From: Carya illinoinensis
Taxonomy: Eukaryota; Streptophyta; Magnoliopsida; Fagales; Juglandaceae
NCBI RefSeq assembly: GCF_018687715.1
Contig: NC_056761.1
Span: 19,494,001-19,558,000, forward strand
Direction: 5' to 3'
Length of the DNA: 64,000 nucleotides
The notes beneath the pieces were generated by a model. That model saw only the letters and a list, made by a program, of their open reading frames with translations. It was not told the origin of the DNA and did no database searches. Below are positions 37,123 to 48,252 of the stretch, one piece after another. The position numbers were made by a program, and so were the translations under genes. Numbering within the stretch: position 1 is the first letter of the stretch; every line of letters starts with the position of its first letter.

Positions 37123-37713
37123 TTGAGTTTAAAAAAAATGATCATTTTCACCCATCTGATACCCTATAAAATCAGTCTTAAGGTTCATCCAATTTGCATC
37201 AAATCTTATTCTCATCTCTATAACTCATCTGCATTCCTTCAACATTCTCGCTTTAAGCTTTCAATTCTTTTCTCAATAGCTCATTTTTCTAATATTTTTC
37301 TAGATCCATCCATGAGGTATTTTACACCCCAACCTCCTGTCCTTTCTACAGCTTCCATTGGTGCCATGTTACAGTAAGAAAATAATAATTTGGCTAATAA
37401 GTCAAACTCCGATGCTATCTACAACTTAGTGAGTCTCGGGACTAGCTACTCTTCCTCTATTGTTGCTTTTTTCCAGCGGCTATAAGTCAGAAATCATGAA
37501 ATTGAAAAGCTTAAAAAATAAATTATTGTACTTCAACGAATTGTTTAAAAATCTCACATAAGAGAATGAATCATTCGGCAGAAGAATAAACAATTGAAAT
37601 CTCTATTAGATTTTTCATTCTGCTTGCCAGTTCCCATGGATAAGAATGACATAATATTGTATGAAGAGAATGAGCGCCTCAAACATGAGGCTAAAAATCT
37701 CAAGTTTATGTAA
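37123..37713 (+). pseudogene. Antisense reading-frame relic between pol and 3' LTR
   Basis: On the strand opposite pol, one frame of 197 codons from ATG 37123 to TAA 37713 is interrupted only by five internal stops (four TAA, one TGA) with no frame change. The last part reads as a charged helix (EIEKLKK, NKQLKSLL, then EENERLKHEAKNLKF), suggesting a coiled coil. The N-terminal part resembles ordinary coding sequence less. Extra ORFs, including antisense ones, are known between pol and the 3' LTR in some plant LTR elements. No function can be named; the coding reading is an inference. Confidence 0.45.
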
Positions 37714-38139
37714 AAACATTTAAAAAATCTCTCTCTATTTTTATTAACTCTAGTCTATCTTTTAAGATATATTCATAGCATACATCATACATATTTCTCT
37801 TCTAATCATATATAATCTATATTCTGGTAAAGGTTTTGTAAAAATATCTGCTAACTGATCCTGTGTATTTGTGAACTCTAGTACTATATCACCTTTCTAC
37901 ACATGATTTCGAAGAAAATGATATCTTATTTCAATATGCTTAGTTCTAGAATATTGTATTGGGTTCTTTGAAAGATTTATAACACTTGTATTATCATATT
38001 TTATTGGAATGAGATTATACATGAGTTTAAAATTTTCAAGTTGTTACTTTATGTAAAGAACTTAAGCACAACAAGTATCCGCAGCAACATATTTTACCTC
38101 AGCAGTAGATAGTGTAACATAATTTTATTTTTTACTAAA

Positions 38140-40838
38140 TCAGGAAACTAGTACATAACCTAAGAAATGACATGTTTCACTAGTACTTTTTTGATCTATT
38201 TTACAACTAGCATAATCTGCATCTGTATAGCTGATTAGATCGAAAGATGTATGTTTAGAGTACCATAACCCTAGGTTAATTGTACCACTAAGATATCTAA
38301 TAATGCGCTTAATGATAATTAAATGAGATTCTTTTAGAGATGATTGAAAGCGTGCACATAAGCACACACTAAACATAATATCTGGTCTGCTGGCTGTCAA
38401 ATATAATAAGCTATCAATCATACCTCGATATACCTTCGAGTCAACTGGCTTACCTGTTTCATCTTTATCAAGTTTAGTTGATGGGCTCATTAGTGTTCCA
38501 ATCTCCTTAGCACCTTCCATCCCAAACTTCTTCAGTAATTCCTTAATATATTTTGATTAATTGATGAATGTCTCACTTTTTGCTTGCTTAATTTACAATC
38601 TGAGACAAAATGTAAGTTATCCCATCATGCTCATTTCAATATTTGGTCTACTAGCTGTCAAATATAATAAGCTACCAATCATACCTCGATATACTTTCGA
38701 GTCAACTGGTTTAACGGTTTCATCTTTATCAAATTTAGTTGATGGGCTCATTGGTGTTTCAATTTCCTTAGCACCTTCCATTCCAAACTTCTTCAGTAAT
38801 TCCTTAATATATTTTGATTGATTGATGAATGTTCCACTTTTTGCTTGCTTAATTTGCAATCCGAGAAAAAATGTAAGTTCTCCCATCATGCTTATTTCAA
38901 ATTCTTCCTGCATAATCTTAACAAAAATTTGGCACATATTTTCATTAGTAGCACCGAATATTATATCATCAACATAAATCTGAATCAAAAGAATATCATC
39001 ATTTTCATATTTAATAAAAAAGTTGTGTCGATTTTTCTTCTTGAAAAATCTTTTTCAATCAAGAAACCACTGAATCTCTTATACCAAACTCTAGGAGCTT
39101 GTTTGAGTCCATATAGTGCCTTTGTGAGTTTGAAAATATGATTTGGGGAAATATGATTTTTAAAATCTGGAAGTTGCTCAACATATACCTCTTCATTTAT
39201 AAAACCATTTAAGAAAACACTTTTAACATCCATTTGAAAAAGTTTGAAATCTTTATGACAAGCATATGCAAGTAGCATTTGAATAATTTCGAATTTTGCA
39301 ACTGGTGCATATGTCTCATCATAATCGATTCCTTCTTCTCAGTTGAACATTTGGGCTACAAGTTGAGTCTTATTTCTAGTAATGACTCCAGACTCATCTT
39401 TCTTGTTTCTAAAAAATCATTTTGTTCCAATAATAGTATGATTTTTTGGTCTAAGAACAAGTGTCCAAACATCATTTCTTTCAAATTGATTCAACTTTTC
39501 TTGCATAGCTAGAATTCAAGATTCATCAAGAAGTACTTCATCAATATTTTTGGGTTCAATCTGAGATAGAAAAGTAGTATGATTGCAAATATTTCTAAGA
39601 GATGATCGAGTACTTATACCTCGTGAAGGTTCTCCCAAAATTTGTTCTACTGGATGATCTTTCACAAATTTTCACTATTTAGATGCATTTTGTATTAAAT
39701 TTTGATTATTTTTCCTGATGTCTCCATGTTGAACTTCCTCTATTGTGTTCTCTTTGTTGAGATTGAGACTTTTCATGTTATTTATATCTTCTATTTCTTC
39801 ATCAATAGATTTCTTGGAGAGTAGAGAATTAGATTCATCAAATACTACATGCATAGATTCTTGTACAGTCAAATTCTTTTTATTGAATACTCTATAAGTT
39901 TTACTATTAGTAGAATACCCGAAAAAGATACCTTTATCAGATTTTGTATCAAACTTGTCTAAATTATACCTGTCATTCAAAATAAAACATTTGCATCCAA
40001 ATACATGAAAGTAACCAATGTTGGGCATTTTCTCATTTCAAAGCTCATAGGGGGTTTTATCTAACTTAAACCTTAACATAACTCTATTTATAACATAACA
40101 TGCAATACTTACTGCTTCGACCCAAAAATAACTAGGCAAGTTGTTCTCATTGAGCATTGTTCTTGTCATCTCTTAAAGAGGTCTATTTTTCCTCTCTATT
40201 ACCCTATTTTGTTGAGGAATTTGAGGAGCAGAAAAATTATGCACAAAACCATTTTCATCACAAAATATTTCAATATTTTTATTAACAAACTATTTTCCCC
40301 TATCACTTCGGATAATTGAAATAGTATAACCATTTTTATTTTGAATTCTCTTGCATAACTTAGTAAACGCATTATGTGTCTCATCTTTATGCGCAAGAAA
40401 AATGACCCAAGTATATCTAAAGAAATCGTCAACAATAACAAATGCATAATATTTTCCTCCTAGACTTGCAACTCTATTTAGTCTAAAAAGATCCATGTGT
40501 ATCAGTTGCAATGGTCTAGTAGTGAAAATATGTTTCTTGGTTTTAAAAGAAGTTTTTGTTTGTTTACCAAATTGGCATGCATTACAAATTTTGTCTTTAA
40601 GAAAATTTATTTTTGGTAAACCTTTCACAAGATCATTTTTTGAAAGTTTGATAATAAGTTCCATTTTGGCATGACCTAGTCTTCTATGCCATAGCCAACC
40701 AGTTTCATTTTGAGTTGATAAACAAATAGTATCTTGTGAGATAATTTCTTCAAAATCGATTGTATAAATATTATTACTTCTAAAAGTAATAAAACAAATA
40801 TTACAATCATGATCATTCAAAATAATGCACTTATCCAT
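38140..40838 (-). pseudogene. Copia pol: integrase, reverse transcriptase, RNase H (broken)
   Basis: The integrase zinc site LWHRRLGHA ... CNACQFGK lies at about 40705-40570, with the catalytic HMDLF, IIRSDRG and a VIERKNR glutamate following; integrase C-terminal motifs are at 40028-39850. RT has QMDVKSVFLNG (about 39235) and an intact YVDD (about 38978). RNase H has TDADYASC (about 38215). There are many stops and frameshifts between segments, plus a 261-bp duplication inside RT/RNase H. In a working element these enzymes copy and integrate the retrotransposon DNA. Confidence 0.9.
38377..38898 (-). repeat. 261-bp tandem duplication inside Copia pol
   Basis: Plus-strand sequence from about 38377 recurs with an offset of 261 bases from about 38638. 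Both copies encode GMEGAKEI, MSPSTK, VDSKVYRGMI and LLYLTASRP in the minus frame. The unit is a multiple of three, so it inserted in frame, but a TAA now follows the junction. The two copies differ at many sites, so the duplication is not recent. Confidence 0.85.
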
Positions 40839-41140
40839 TTTGAAAATAACCGTAAATCCTTTATCACATAATTAACTTATGCTCAAAAGATTATGTTTTA
40901 GACCTTCAACAAGTAGAATATCTTCAATTATGAAAGAAGATTCATTACTAATTTTACCTATTCTCACGATCTTCCCTTTCGAATTGTCTTCAAATGTCAT
41001 GTGTCATTCTTCTTTAGATCTAAAATTAAAGAACTTAGTCTTGTCTTCCGTCATGTGTCTTGAATATGTACTATCTAAAAATCATTTGTTTTTATTTGTG
41101 GAGGACTTCATGCATACCTAAAAAAATAATTAAAATGATT
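40839..41140 (-). pseudogene. Copia protease/pre-integrase linker (degenerate)
   Basis: Minus-strand fragments HMTFEDNSKGKIVRIGKIS and LLVEGLKHNLLSIS match the segment between protease and integrase in SIRE-like Copia polyproteins. The protease active site could not be located. Confidence 0.6.
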
Positions 41141-41169
41141 TTTCTTGGTACCCAAGTTCTTTGGGTCTT

Positions 41170-42710
41170 TTATTTATTAGTATTAAAATAAACAAGATTT
41201 TTAGGTACCCATATGACCATAATAGTCATTGTATGCTTTCTTCTAATAGGACAAACATGATAATTATAACCATTTCTATTACAAAAATTACAAATAACAT
41301 GTGGCATATATGAAGAACTTGAGTGATTATAATAGTATCTTTTTTTGATAAAATTATTTTTATGAAAAAAATTTTGAATATTGGACTTTGATGTAGAACG
41401 ATTATCAAAATAGTTTTTATAAGGTTTATATTTTTGTTTTGGCATATATCCCAAGCATGCCTTGTCAAAAACACATCTTTGACTGTCAAGAAGTTTTTCA
41501 AAATTTCTTTTTCTATTCATAAAGTTTTCAACAATATTTTTTAAATCGGTTTTCTTCTTCTTTAACTCAAGATTTTTATCTTTCAAAACAATGCTTTCTT
41601 TTCTTAAAATATCAATTTCATTTGTTAAAGAAGAATTTTTCCTTTTCAAAACAGTATACTTGATACCCAATTTTTCAAGGTCTTTATATACCTCTTCTAA
41701 AACATTTTGTAAATTTTCATATGAAAAATCTTCAATATTATCAAGATTTGTAACCTCAATGTCATCTTTAGTCATAAGACAAAGATTTGCTGATTTTTCA
41801 TTGCTTGCTTCACTATTGAGCTACTTGAATTATTATCTCATGTAGCTTTCATTGTTTTCTTACCCTTGTTTTGATCTTTTTTTAGCAGAGGACAATCTGG
41901 CTTGATATGACCAGGCTTATTGCATTTATAACAAATTAAAGTATGATTTTTACCTGAATTTTTGTTGGAAAACTTTTTGAAGGATTTCGTTGGAGGAGTT
42001 TTATTTTTCTTTAAGAACCTCTGAATTCTTCTTATTATCATCGTAATTTCTTCATTTTTGTCTTCATTTTCCTCATCTTCATTACTTTAACTTTCATGAG
42101 GAACAGTTTTAAGTGCCAAGTTCTTCTTTGACTTTCCTTCTTTTTTTCCTCTTTTCAATGTGTACTCATAGGTGATAAGTGACTCGATGAGTTCATTCAC
42201 TTCGAGTTTCTTGAGGTCTCTAGTATCAAAAATCGTTGTCACTTTTGATTCCCAGCGTTTTGGTAGAGAGTTGAGAATTTTTCTTACTATCTCCACCTTG
42301 GAATAAATTTTGCCAAGAGCTGTCAAGTTGTTTATGATGTTAGTAAAACGAGTGTGCATATTAGAAACAGATTCATCATTATTCATCTTAAACATTTCAT
42401 ATTCATGAGTAAGAATATAAATTTTTGATTCATTGACTTGCGAATTTCCTTCATAAGTAATTTCCAAGTTATCCCAAATTTCCTTTGTCGTAGCACAAGT
42501 CATTATTCTATTAAACTCATTTACATTAAGAACATTAAATAATAAATTCATAACAGTTAAATTCAAAGTATAAAATCTATCGTCTTCAAGATCAAATTCT
42601 TCTTCTTCCTTTTTTACATTTATTTCATCAACCACTTTTATTGGAATATAAGGTCCATTTACAATGTATTTCCAGATTTCTCGACGTTGAGCCTGAAAGA
42701 ATATTCTCAT
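41170..42710 (-). pseudogene. Copia gag (UBN2-type capsid, two zinc knuckles), broken
   Basis: 42710-42087 encodes a gag core with TKEIWDNLEITYEG and LNSLPKRWESKV, the UBN2 pattern of plant Copia gag. 42041-41838 carries the zinc knuckle CYKCNKPGHIKPDC. 41775-41170 encodes a Lys/Glu-rich coiled coil and a second Cys/His motif CNFCNRNGYNYHVC. Stops separate the three parts. The long gag with a coiled coil and second knuckle fits SIRE-type elements. Confidence 0.85.
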
Positions 42711-42843
42711 CCTAACTTTCCAGAATGGATAATTGTCTTCACAAAAGAGTGGAAGCCGACTGCTAAATTGACCTTCACAAAATGAAACTGTAATGTTAGC
42801 TATAAGATCTTAACTCAAAAGATAGTTAATTTTATAACAGAGT

Positions 42844-42861
42844 CATTGTTCTGATACTAAT
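42844..42861 (-). other. Primer-binding site of the Copia element
   Basis: Minus-strand ATTAGTATCAGAACAATG directly follows the 5' LTR. It is close to TGGTATCAGAGC, the initiator tRNA-Met complement used by many plant Copia elements. Confidence 0.8.
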
Positions 42862-44185
42862 TGTTGCCCAGATGACTAACACAAGAGGGGGGTGAATTGA
42901 GTTGTATTTAAAAAAATAACAATTATAAATCAAATATACAATATAAAATATAAACAAAATACAAAATAGTAATAAATATAAAGATTAAAGATAAGAGAGA
43001 AGCAAACTCAGTATGTTAACGAGATTCGGCCCCACTGCTTATGTCATTGCCTTAAGCTACCCCTTGAGGATCCTCAAATTCACTATTTAACATCTTTCAG
43101 GTGGAGATAGAAACCTATTACACCTTTGAACAACACCGCTACAAAGGATTCATGTAGAACGCCCTCTAAACTTACAATCACCTTACACGTAGTGATTCAA
43201 CTATTCTCTGTGTAGAATACTTTCTATATGCACAAGGGTTATACACACCATTTTACTGATACAAGAGCTGATAGTGGGTAGGTTACAGAAAACACTCCTC
43301 AATGAGTGAAATAAGAACAATACAACACAAACTATATCTCTCTCAAAATGAATAAGGATTAAGACTCAATACTTAGAAAAAAGAGAATGAAAGTTTTAAA
43401 TGAATGTTGTATGCTCTTGATGTTGTGAATATGAAGTCTCAAATGATCTATTTATAGGCATATGAGACTTCATATTCAAATTTAAAATGATTCATATGTC
43501 AAAGACAACATCATTCACTTTTTCAAAAACTTCAAATAAAAGGTTCTTCTTTTTTAATTGTCAAAGACAACATCATTCATTTTTCAAAAACTTTAAACCT
43601 AATCTTTTATTTTTGACATATGACAAAAGGAGCACACTTTACTTTTCAAAAAATTCAAACCTAATCTTTTTACTTTTTGCATATGACAAAAAGAGCACAC
43701 TTTACTTTTTAAAATTTTCAAACAAAAACATCTACTTTTTGCATAAGTCAAAAAAAGCATCAATCATTTTTGAAAATAGTCAAATAAAACATGCATATGT
43801 GAAAACTGACAATCAATCATTTTTAATATTTCAAAGTTCAAGCATTTAATCATGTTATGTACATGTGAAAGATGACAATCAATCATCTTTCAAAATTTTC
43901 AAAATATTCGTGTACATGTAGAAAATGTATTTTAATGCTTTATTATAAAATATTAATTTTGAGCCTTAATCCTAATTTCGAATTTTTAAGACATTTACAA
44001 CATTATTCTATGACTTTAATGTAAATTTGTTTCTTTCTTCCTCATGCTTGGTTCCTTGATGTGCTTGACTTCATTATGTGAATAACTTGAGCTTGAGACA
44101 CCTTTATTCTTTGAATTTATTTGTTATCATCAAAATTTATGTGTAGATATATAATTACACGAAACTTGAAACCTTAGGTTCAACA
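42862..44185 (-). repeat. 5' LTR of the Copia element
   Basis: 1324 bp. On the minus strand it starts TGTTGAACCTAAGG and ends CTGGGCAACA (intact TG...CA). Confidence 0.9.
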
Positions 44186-47146
44186 GAGACTCCACAGAGA
44201 CGTGAGGTCTCTCAGGAGCCTTCTATCTTGGAAAGGTTGGAAGCTGCCGACCAATTCATTACTGAGATGCTACAACTTTTTGAGCAATTAAAAAGGATTT
44301 TGAATCAAGACAAGGCTAAGTAGGATCGACCTTACTAAAGGAGTTCGGTTATGGGGACTCTTTTGATGGATGTTTGTCTTAATGATGCATTGTGAATCAA
44401 TCCCATGTTTTGGGAGACTATATGATACTATACTTATTTTGGGGAAATATTTTGAAACTTAACTATTTTGGAAGTGTAATTGCTAGAAAATGTTTTTGGG
44501 ATATTTGCACCATATTGGTACCATATGTTTATTATTTTGCCATCATGTCTAAGTGGTTAGAAAAGAATTTTTCCGCTGCAATTTTTATTATACTGCTAGA
44601 TCATTAGGTGCATTACATCTTATTTATCATGTATGAGGGGTATGTAGCCTTGTGTTACATGTCACGACATATTCAATTACTATCAAATCCCAAGCGGGGG
44701 TTTGGAATGCCGCAAGCTCCTTCTAGAAGATTGATTCAGACTTGTTTGAAATCCCTGGAACCTTAGGTGATAGGGTCCATGAATGAATCTTTACAAAGGG
44801 CCTTTACAAGAGGAGAAGTGGAGGCAACTCTAAAACAGATTGGTCCTCTGAAATCTCCAGGGCCTGATGGTTATGGGGTATGCTTTTATCAAACCTTTTG
44901 GAGGATTGTTGGTGATGATGTGTGTTCAGTAGCCTTTAAGTTCCTTCAAGGTGGAGGCATGAATCAATCCTTGAACTCCACTTTTGTTGCATTAATTCCC
45001 AAAGTACAAGAACCAAAAATAGTTTGTGACTATAGGCCAATATGCCTTTGTAATTTTCTTTAAAAAATTATTGTCAAGACCCAGACTGAAATTGGTGCTC
45101 AATGATATTATTTTCAAGAATCAAAGTGCATTTATCCCTGGGAGACTTATTAATGATAACATAATTGCTGCTTATGAAGCTTTTCACTCTATGAAAATGA
45201 GGTAAAGGGATAAAGTAGGAAGTATGGCTTTAAAATTAGATATGTCAAAAACTTATGATAGACTTGAGTGGCCATACTTAGAGGCAATGATGAATAGCTT
45301 GGGTTTTGGAGATAGATGGGTGAAGCTGATCATGGAAGATGTCACTTATGTGTCTTATGTTGCCATGGTAAATGTAAAATTTGGTGATACAATTTTACCT
45401 ACAAGGGGCTTAAGACAGTGTAATTTTTTGTCTCCCTTTTTATTTCTTCTATGTGCTGAAGGGCTAAGCAACTTGATCAATCAAGCCAAGGCAATGGGAG
45501 AATTAAAGGGTGTGTCAGTTGTAAGGGGAGGGACTAGAATCACCCAACTTCTATTTGCTAATGATTGCATAGTATTTAGAAAGGCCAACTGGGTTGAGTG
45601 GAAGAGGATAAACAGTATTCTTGAACTATATAAATAGGCCTCGGGGCAGAGTTTAAACAAACAAAATACTACAATATTGTTTAGCTCAAATGACAAAGTA
45701 TTTGAGAAAAACTCGATTGTGAAGGATGTGGAGCAAGGGTTTAGAATAACTATGAGAAGTACGGACTGCCTATAATGGTGGGGAGATCACAGTATAATAC
45801 ATTCAAAGGCATTAAGTTTGGTAGAAGATCAACAGTTGGAAAAACCATTTTCTTTCTCCCTTGGGCAAGGAGATTTTGCTAAAAGTAGTCATTCAGGTTA
45901 TTCCTATTTACCATATGAATGTTTTTAAGTTACGTAAGAGATTATGCAAGGAAATATTAGCTATGATGGCCAAGTTTTGATGGGGTTTCAAACAAAATGA
46001 TAGGAAGATTCATTAGAGAAGCTGGAGTAAGTTGGCAATATCAAAAGATAATGGAGGGTTGGGATTTAGAGAGCTAGAGAGTTTTAATCAAGCATTGCTA
46101 CCTAAGTAGTGTTGGAGAGTCCTAACTACCCTAAATTCAATTGCAGCCAAGGTTTTGAAAGATAAATATTTCAGGCAGACTGATCTTCTAAATGTTAAGC
46201 TTGGTATAGGCCCTTGAGGATTTGGAGAAGTCTGTAGGGTTCTTTGGAGTTACTGAAGGAGGGACTTATATGGAGGGTTGGAAATGGTGAGAACATAAGA
46301 ATGTGGAGTAATAAATGGATTTCAAAACCCTCATCTTTTTGTGTTCAATCTCCAATGAAGAACTTCAATACTAATGCAAGAGTAAAGGAGTTTATTGATG
46401 TAGATTGTGGTAACTGGAATGAAGATTTGGTAAGGGGAACACTGAATGAAGATGAGGCTGAGATTGTTTATGGCCTTCCTATTAGTCAAACTGGTTTACA
46501 AGACAAGATAATTTGGGCTTCCACAAAAGATGAGATTTATAGTGTGAAAAGTGAATACCATATGGAAATGAGCAAGAAAAGAAGAGTTAAATGGGGCTCC
46601 TCTGGGATGAAGGAATCAAAAAAAAGATGAAAAGTGTTATGGAACTTGAATGTACCAAGTGTGAAAAAAATCTTTATGTGGAAAGCTATTGATGATAGTC
46701 TACCAACAAGGAGAAACTTGGCTAGAAGGAAGGTTGAGGAATCCATCTGTTATGTGGTGTGGAGTTGCAGTGTCGCCTCGAATGTTTGGGCAGAGGATTC
46801 TAGCCCCTTACAAAAGTAGTCTAGTAGTGAGGAGGAGATGTTTTATGTTTGGGAGAAGATGGTTTTGAACTTACCACATGAGGAGCTAGAGCTAGTTGCT
46901 ATAGTTATGAGAAAGATCTACAAGAATGGATGGTTCAACATACATATAGGGAAAGTAATAAAGTAGCTCATAATCTTGCTAAAATTTCTCTTACCATAGA
47001 TGAGGAACGAGTCGGTATAGAAAGTGGCTTATACGGGTTTCATAGCTTTTTATTACATGACAAACTTAGTATTGTTTGATTCTTGATGAATATAGAAAGC
47101 ATGATTATTATTAAAAAAAAAAAAACAAGGATGGTGTCTTTCGATT

Positions 47147-47643
47147 GATTTTGTTTTACTTTTTTATTTTTTTATTTTTAATTTTGTCTCTCTTTGTGCC
47201 ATTTTCTTTGTTACACGTGTAAGATTGTGCAATCGTAATATCAACTTGGCTAGATTTATATGTTTCTAGTATATATTTCCTTAGCTTCACAGCATTTAGC
47301 AGCAAATCGTCACACATAACCCAACATCATGCTCATCAGCCATTGACCTTTAAAACATAGGTACAATTGTTGTCAAAAGACTAGTGTATAAACCTTACAC
47401 GTCTTGAAGGATGTGTGCATATTTTAAGTGTCATTGCATATTCAGGTCTCTATCAACTACATGCACGCCGACTAAGTCCTCCTTGTCCAGATAAAGGTTG
47501 CATAGTCACATTCCTCCTAGTGCATGATGCCTACTCACTACCATAATCCTGAATTTTCTTGGTTCATCACCATCAATTTAGACCGTTTGATTATATTCTA
47601 TCCAACTCTATTAGTACTTTGCTTGACTAAACTTTTGGAGAAA
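47147..47643. other. Intergenic DNA between LINE and LARD
   Basis: No gene or repeat is recognised. It is the pre-insertion flank of the LARD-like element. Confidence 0.45.
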
Positions 47644-48236
47644 GAGGATGTTGGGGTAAATTTACCAGGAACAAGATGGACTAGGCCCAATCCACCACAA
47701 AGGTCTATCAAAAAGCAAGAGGAGAAAGATAAGACAAAAGTTGAGGGAGGAAGGGAGGTCAAACACGCAAAGGGTGATGTGACATAAAGTCATAATTCCT
47801 CACCATTCCCAAAAGTCTCAATAAATGGGGATATGATTTGATCAAAGAAGAATGATCATTTTCCATCCAGCAACATGGGACACCATTCTTATTATTTTCT
47901 TAAGGCTAAAGGGGTCTCCGACCTATATAATACAAAGAGATACAATAGACAATGAGAGACTGTAAAATACTTCTATCATAAGGATTTACTCCTCTAAACA
48001 ACTTGTGGATATAGGCCCTATGCCGAACTATGTAAATTCATGTGTGTCCTTCTCTATTTATATTCTTCGTATTTTTTTAACTATTTACTGCTATAGATGA
48101 AGGTATGGGCACCGTACCGATGCCCAAACTACCACCATGGGATGCATACCTTTTCCTTAAGGCCCAAGTCACCTTCATGGGTCAGAGATGACTCTTTCTT
48201 CTGTTCCATACTATTGGGCGATTTTATACATTAACA

Positions 48237-48252
48237 GTTGGCACCGTCAATG
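48237..48252 (+). other. Primer-binding-site-like sequence of the LARD
   Basis: GTTGGCACCGTCAATG immediately after the 5' LTR resembles the TGGCGCCGT-type sites of plant LTR elements, with one substitution in the core. Confidence 0.6.

Larger units (their letters stand above)
35370..44185 (-). mobile_element. Complete but inactive Copia retrotransposon (SIRE/Maximus-like)
   Basis: Two LTRs (35370-36771 as 3' LTR, 42862-44185 as 5' LTR) flank gag, protease region, integrase, RT and RNase H in Copia order on the minus strand. The 5-bp TSD GAGAC is perfect (35365-35369 and 44186-44190). A tRNA-Met-type primer site lies next to the 5' LTR and a purine tract next to the 3' LTR. The SIRE-like assignment comes from the long gag with two zinc knuckles and the GLKHNLLSIS and LWHRRLGHA contexts. 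Stops and frameshifts throughout make it non-autonomous now. It inserted into the solo LTR at 32362-44714. Confidence 0.95.
32362..44714 (+). mobile_element. Second solo Gypsy-type LTR, 3.5 kb, interrupted by the Copia element
   Basis: It starts TATGACACCCC (expected TGTGACACCCC-type) and ends GGTTTGGAATGCCGCA. It is flanked by TSDs AACTC (32357-32361) and AGCTC (44715-44719). Removing it joins the LINE frame exactly (VYKTTTPSRRL). Length without the Copia insert is about 3532 bp. A TATA-like CTATATATAGG lies at about 33309-33319. No gag/pol or second LTR is present, so it is a solo LTR; the Tekay-like label rests on the terminal motifs. Confidence 0.75.
27172..47080 (+). pseudogene. LINE ORF2 (endonuclease, reverse transcriptase, RNase H), broken and interrupted
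   Basis: ORF2 begins at ATG 27172 (NLLRWN, then a stop) with endonuclease segments at 27172-27385 and 31399-31910, including the catalytic SSDH motif near 31845. Reverse transcriptase lies at 44767-45640, with SPGPDG, YRPICLCN, KLDMSKTYDRLEW and GLRQCNFLSP. The catalytic FADD-type motif reads FAND, so the first aspartate is lost. The zf-RVT region is at about 46540-46760, and an RNase H end (NKVAHNLAK) near 46955. Much of RNase H is deleted. The two solo LTRs at 27386-31393 and 32362-44714 lie inside this frame. Confidence 0.85.
25704..47127 (+). mobile_element. Full-length LINE (L1-type), split by nested insertions
   Basis: The element ends in an A tail at about 47113-47125. It is bounded by a 19-bp TSD, aggatgatgtctttggatt at 25685-25703 and aggatggtgtctttcgatt at 47128-47146 (two differences). 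After removal of two solo LTRs (with one TSD copy each) the LINE is about 5.05 kb: 25704-27385, 31399-32361 and 44720-47127. It encodes, in order, ORF1, endonuclease, reverse transcriptase, zf-RVT and an RNase H tail, with many stops. The reading frame is continuous across both excised insertions, which supports the boundaries. Confidence 0.9.
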
